From positions 1-60,982 of the IMG/VR virus record IMGVR_UViG_3300044695_002809: a stretch of 60,982 nucleotides of DNA. One strand, 5' to 3'. Below, in pieces: positions 57,857 to 60,982 of the stretch. How positions within the stretch are numbered: position 1 is the stretch's first letter; each line of letters opens with the position of its first letter. The notes beneath the pieces were generated by a model. The model was not told where the DNA came from and searched no databases. It was given only the letters and a program-made list of their open reading frames with translations. The translations under genes were made by a program, and so were the position numbers. The DNA comes from a virus.

Positions 57857-58098
57857 AGAAGATAGTTCGATTTACAGCATCGTGGTGTGGTCCCTGTAAA
57901 ATGCTGGCTAAAACACTAGAAGAAGTGGACTCAAAACTACCAATTGAAGTTGTGGATATCGATATACATCCAGAAGTTGCAGCAGAATTTGGCATTCGTG
58001 GTGTACCCACATTGGTGATTGTTGAAGATAATATACCATCAAAAAGATTAGTAGGAAATAAAACAAAACAAGAAATAGAGGCATTCATCAATGATTAA
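57853..58098 (+). CDS. Thioredoxin
   Basis: 81 residues, short thioredoxin fold. FTASWCGPCKML (7-18) is the active-site WCGPC motif, and GIRGVPTLVIVEDN (near 47-60) has the conserved cis-Pro. It lies directly before nrdB with an 8-base overlap, so it probably reduces the phage ribonucleotide reductase. The C-terminal helix is shorter than in bacterial thioredoxin (~105 residues). Confidence 0.93.
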   Translation: MKKIVRFTASWCGPCKMLAKTLEEVDSKLPIEVVDIDIHPEVAAEFGIRGVPTLVIVEDNIPSKRLVGNKTKQEIEAFIND

Positions 58099-59083
58099 AA
58101 AGCACGACACAAAACTAACAGACGAAAGAACAGCGTTCAAGCCTTTCGCATATCCATGGGCATATGAAAGTTGGCTCAAACATGAACAGAGTCATTGGCT
58201 TCATACTGAAGTACCTATGCTTGAAGATGTAAAAGATTGGAAGAATAAACTCACACAAGATGAGAAGAATTTTCTCACACACATTTTTAGATTTTTCACA
58301 CAGGGTGATATTGACGTAGCTGGTGGTTATGTAAAGAATTATCTGCCATATTTTCCACAACCAGAAGTTCGTATGATGTTGTTGGGCTTTGCGGCGCGTG
58401 AAGCATTACACATTGCAGCATATTCACATTTGATTGAAACACTTGGTATGCCAGATACCACATATACGGAGTTTTTAGAATATGAAGAGATGCGTTCAAA
58501 ACATGATTATGTTCTTGGTATTAGCACACAAAATGGCGATAGGGCTTCTACTGCTGCTCACATTGCAGTATTCTCTGCTTTTACCGAAGGAATGCAATTA
58601 TTCAGTTCCTTTATCATGTTACTTAATTTTCCACGCACAGGCAAAATGAGAGGTATGGGACAAATCATTACGTGGTCAATCGTAGATGAAACACAACACG
58701 CAGAGTCTATGATTAAATTGTTCCGTACATATATCGAAGAGAACAAAGAAATTTGGAACGATGATCTGAAAAGTAAAATTTATACCATTGCAGAGAAAAT
58801 GGTTGAACTTGAGGATAAGTTTATTGATTTGGCTTTTAACATGGGTGAGATGACTGGTCTAACAGCGGCAGATGTGAAGCAATACATTCGTTATATTGCA
58901 GATCGTAGACTGATTTCACTTGGACTCAAAGGTGTATTCAAAGTTAAAAAGAATCCACTACCATGGGTAGAAGAAATGATTAATGCACCAACACACACCA
59001 ACTTTTTTGAAAATCGCGCAACAGATTATTCAAAGGGTGCATTGACAGGTAATTGGGAAACTGTATGGGGTAAGGCAGCGTAA
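58091..59083 (+). CDS. nrdB: Ribonucleotide reductase class I, beta subunit (NrdB)
   Basis: 330 residues. The di-iron and radical site is visible: EALHIAAYSH (Glu, His and Tyr in the E-x2-H-x3-Y arrangement that in E. coli contains Tyr122) and DETQHAESM for the second Glu/His set. FTEGMQLF near 159-166 gives a further ligand. The radical Tyr is therefore kept, suggesting a tyrosyl-radical enzyme. Overlaps the thioredoxin gene by eight bases. Partner NrdA is at 54865. Confidence 0.95.
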   Translation: MIKKHDTKLTDERTAFKPFAYPWAYESWLKHEQSHWLHTEVPMLEDVKDWKNKLTQDEKNFLTHIFRFFTQGDIDVAGGYVKNYLPYFPQPEVRMMLLGFAAREALHIAAYSHLIETLGMPDTTYTEFLEYEEMRSKHDYVLGISTQNGDRASTAAHIAVFSAFTEGMQLFSSFIMLLNFPRTGKMRGMGQIITWSIVDETQHAESMIKLFRTYIEENKEIWNDDLKSKIYTIAEKMVELEDKFIDLAFNMGEMTGLTAADVKQYIRYIADRRLISLGLKGVFKVKKNPLPWVEEMINAPTHTNFFENRATDYSKGALTGNWETVWGKAA

Positions 59084-59085
59084 TA

Positions 59086-59092
59086 CTAAATA
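59086..59092 (+). promoter_or_regulatory. Late promoter box CTAAATA
   Basis: CTAAATA 59086-59092, directly after the nrdB stop, 106 bases before the pstS start. It would give pstS late expression by sigma-55. Confidence 0.5.
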
Positions 59093-59140
59093 TAAAGTCT
59101 GATTGTCTTCGGCGATTGGACTATTAAAAAAAATTCCAAA

Positions 59141-59169
59141 TTGTGACGGTTCCGTTACAGCAGAATAAT
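59141..59169 (+). promoter_or_regulatory. Possible sigma70-type promoter with dyad upstream of pstS
   Basis: TTGTGA 59141-59146, 17-bp spacer, AATAAT 59164-59169. Overlapping it is a dyad, TGTGACGG (59142-59149) / CCGTTACA (59152-59159). Read on the minus strand, 59143-59160 is CTGTAAC-GGAA-CCGTCAC, each 7-mer matching 5/7 of the PHO-box half-site CTGTCAT with the usual 4-base gap. A PhoB-controlled site is suggested; the orientation is reversed relative to the gene, and the matches are modest. Confidence 0.4.
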
Positions 59170-59197
59170 TTTAGTAGTCTAACTCAAAGGAGATAAT

Positions 59198-60220
59198 ATG
59201 AAGAAGTTTTTAGTATCATTGTTACTTTTCACAGGAGTCGCATCCGCAGCAGAATTAACTGGCGCTGGTGCGACTTTTCCATTTCCAATCTATGCTAAAT
59301 GGGCTGAAGCATACAAGGCAGCAACAGGCATAGGTCTGAATTATCAATCAATTGGTTCCGGTGGCGGCATCAAACAAATCAAAGCAAAGACAGTTGATTT
59401 TGGTGCAAGTGATATGCCATTGAAGCCTGAAGAATTAGACAAAGAAGGTCTAATTCAATTTCCAGCAGTAATTGGCGGTGTAGTGCCAGTATTCAATCTT
59501 GATGGTATATCAGCAGGTCAATTAAAATTAACACCAGAAGTTATTGCAAACATTCATCTTGGTAAAATCACAAAATGGAATGATAAATCAATCGTTGATT
59601 TGAATCCTGGTGTCAATCTACCATCATTAGCAATCACAGTTGTTCATCGTGCAGACGGTTCAGGTACTACATTTATTTGGACAAACTTTTTAGGTAAAGC
59701 AAATGCAGAGTTTGCGAAAACTGTTGGTGAAGGCACAGCAGTAAAATGGCCAGTTGGTGTAGGTGGTAAGGGTAATGAAGGTGTTGCTGTTCAAGTGCAA
59801 CGTATCAAAGGTGCATTTGGTTATGTTGAATATGCATACGCAAAAAGAAACAAAATTGCACACGCACAATTAAAGAATCGTGATGGTGTTTTTGTACAAC
59901 CAAGCGATGATTCATTCAAAGCCGCAGCAGCAAATGCAGATTGGAATAACGCACCAGGAATGTATTTGTTACTCACATGGCAAACAGGTAAAGAAGCGTG
60001 GCCAGCAACAGGCGCAAGTTTTATTCTCATGCATAAACAACAAGCAGATAGTTTAACAGGTCGTGCAGTTTTGAAATTCTTTGATTGGAGTTGGAAGAAT
60101 GGCGCCAAGATGAGTGAAGAACTAGAATACGTTCATTTACCACAATCAGTCATCAAATTAAACCAAGACAATTGGAAAAAAGACTTAAAAGGTCCTGACA
60201 ACAACCCAATTTGGAAATAA
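59198..60220 (+). CDS. pstS: Phosphate-binding protein PstS
   Basis: 340 residues. Signal peptide MKKFLVSLLLFTGVASAA, then ELTGAGATFPFPIYAKWAE, SIGSGGGIKQI and VDFGASDMPL form the phosphate-binding cleft of PstS; RADGSGTTF supplies the remaining phosphate contacts. It would capture phosphate in the periplasm for the host Pst transporter. PstS is a known auxiliary gene in cyanophages. No pstCAB in view. AAAGGAG is the ribosome-binding site; it lies 9 bases before the porin gene. Confidence 0.95.
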   Translation: MKKFLVSLLLFTGVASAAELTGAGATFPFPIYAKWAEAYKAATGIGLNYQSIGSGGGIKQIKAKTVDFGASDMPLKPEELDKEGLIQFPAVIGGVVPVFNLDGISAGQLKLTPEVIANIHLGKITKWNDKSIVDLNPGVNLPSLAITVVHRADGSGTTFIWTNFLGKANAEFAKTVGEGTAVKWPVGVGGKGNEGVAVQVQRIKGAFGYVEYAYAKRNKIAHAQLKNRDGVFVQPSDDSFKAAAANADWNNAPGMYLLLTWQTGKEAWPATGASFILMHKQQADSLTGRAVLKFFDWSWKNGAKMSEELEYVHLPQSVIKLNQDNWKKDLKGPDNNPIWK

Positions 60221-60229
60221 GGATAAATT

Positions 60230-60982
60230 ATGAAACTATTTAAAAAATTATCTATCGTAGTTGCACTTGCAGCAGTAATTCCTGCATATGCTGATGAGTA
60301 TAAAGATACATTGAATATTCTAAGAGAGAAGAATATAATCACTCAAAAAGAATATGAATCAAAACTCAATGCATATGAAGAAAAAGAAGAAAACAAAAAG
60401 TTTGCAGAACAAAGAATCGATAAAGATGTTAGTGATTCGGTCAAATATAGACAAGCAAGAGCAAACGACGGTTCAGTCACAGAAAATGGACTTGGACTCA
60501 AATCAAAAGATGGTAACAATACGGCGCAGTTTACAGGTCGAATTCACATGGACTATCGACACTACACACCAGATTACGGTGTCGGTCAAACCACGGATTC
60601 GTATCAGAACTTAGCAGAAGTTCGTCGTGCAAGATTTGGTGTTCGTGGCCAGTTTGCAAAAGACTTCAAATATCAATTACTAGCAAACTTTGGTGCAAGT
60701 GATGGCTTTAGTTCTACATCATCAACAGCAGATGAGATGTGGGTAAACTATGCAGCAAATCCAGAAATGCAATTTCAATTTGGTTTATTCAAGATGCCAT
60801 TTAGTCTTGAACAAATGACAAGTTCAAACAATCTAGATTTTATGGAACGTAGTTTGATTGGTCAGAATGATACTGAATTTATTCCTGCAAAAGAAACTGG
60901 TTTCATGTTACATGGTGTGCCAAAAGCTGGTCTTACATATGCTATAGCAGCAAGTAGAGGCAAATCCAATAAGAGCGCAGAG
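60230..60982 (+). CDS. Phosphate-selective porin (OprO/OprP family), 3' end cut by window
   Basis: 251 codons open to the window end. Signal peptide MKLFKKLSIVVALAAVIPAYA, then a short helical region with NILREKNIITQKEYESKL, then beta-barrel sequence: FTGRIHMDYRHY, RRARFGVRGQFAKDFKYQLLANFG, FQFGLFKMPFSLEQMT. This is the pattern of OprO/OprP trimeric porins. Together with PstS it would raise phosphate uptake through outer membrane and periplasm. A host-derived origin is likely. AAGGA lies upstream of the ATG. Confidence 0.85.
   Translation, partial: MKLFKKLSIVVALAAVIPAYADEYKDTLNILREKNIITQKEYESKLNAYEEKEENKKFAEQRIDKDVSDSVKYRQARANDGSVTENGLGLKSKDGNNTAQFTGRIHMDYRHYTPDYGVGQTTDSYQNLAEVRRARFGVRGQFAKDFKYQLLANFGASDGFSSTSSTADEMWVNYAANPEMQFQFGLFKMPFSLEQMTSSNNLDFMERSLIGQNDTEFIPAKETGFMLHGVPKAGLTYAIAASRGKSNKSAE

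Noticed and set aside
59099-59123. Hairpin with several G-T pairs after nrdB
   Set aside because: No T run follows on the + strand and many pairs are wobble; not supported as a terminator.
1-60982. tRNA genes, CRISPR arrays, insertion sequences, integrase or attachment sites
   Set aside because: None was recognised by eye on either strand. tRNAs can be missed without a covariance search (tRNAscan-SE would settle it).

Overview
The window is a 61-kb piece of a large T4-like myovirus (Tevenvirinae-type) genome. It is AT-rich, and every convincing gene is on the + strand. Genes are packed with 4-nt ATGA/GTGA overlaps. The T4 replication and late-transcription core is present: sliding clamp (45), clamp loader (44/62), RegA, DNA polymerase (43), UvsX, helicase (41), primase (61), recombination nuclease (46/47) and late sigma factor (55). 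The gene mix is that of aquatic T4-like phages: Hsp20, CobS-like ATPase, IscA, ThyX, NrdA/B, PstS, peptide deformylase. The host is probably an aquatic Gram-negative proteobacterium: there are an o-spanin lipoprotein, a PstS, and the start of an OprO/OprP-type outer-membrane phosphate porin. A betaproteobacterial host is an inference from the look of PstS and the porin, not a demonstration.

Layout. 0-6 kb: a cut-off unknown gene, then a sugar-type cassette (B12-type radical SAM enzyme, split TPP enzyme, GHMP kinase, PMP-type sugar dehydratase, SDR). 6-12 kb: sigma-55, 47/46, deformylase and two TET-associated-glycosyltransferase-like proteins. 12-16 kb: a metallopeptidase/VWA protein with a CobS-like AAA ATPase and a winged-helix protein, separated by hairpins that carry promoters. 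16-30 kb: the replication block with dCMP deaminase, Hsp20, a 2OG hydroxylase and several unknowns. 30-33 kb: a PD-(D/E)XK-like protein, a KxDG ligase-like protein and IscA. 33-39 kb: a second sugar cassette (glycosyltransferase-like proteins, methyltransferase, nucleotidyltransferase, APH-like kinase, C7-sugar cyclase, SDR). 39-49 kb: late virion-associated proteins, several with T4-like capsid-targeting N-termini and recurring prohead-protease-like motifs; one contains a HicA-like domain. 49-52 kb: a lysis cassette (two spanins, GH19 endolysin, holin candidates). 52-59 kb: primase, HNH endonuclease and a nucleotide-metabolism block (ThyX, NrdA, thioredoxin, NrdB). 59-61 kb: PstS and the truncated porin, a phosphate-uptake pair.

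Two promoter classes can be read directly. Near-consensus sigma70-type promoters, most with a 17-bp spacer, sit in front of the early/replication genes; three of them are built into hairpins. Late-type boxes (CTAAATA, TATAAATA, CATAAATA) sit in front of virion, lysis and mobile genes, consistent with the encoded sigma-55 and clamp.

The most interesting elements are: (i) the two cassettes that may build an activated C7-cyclitol, heptose or branched deoxysugar; (ii) the HicA-like domain flanked by predicted cleavage motifs in a virion-type protein, next to a 919-aa nucleotidyltransferase/P-loop fusion with a capsid-targeting N-terminus; (iii) the terminator/promoter hairpins and a possible attenuator; (iv) the PstS/porin pair. 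No tRNA, CRISPR array or insertion sequence was recognised, and no gap above 300 bases lacks a gene.
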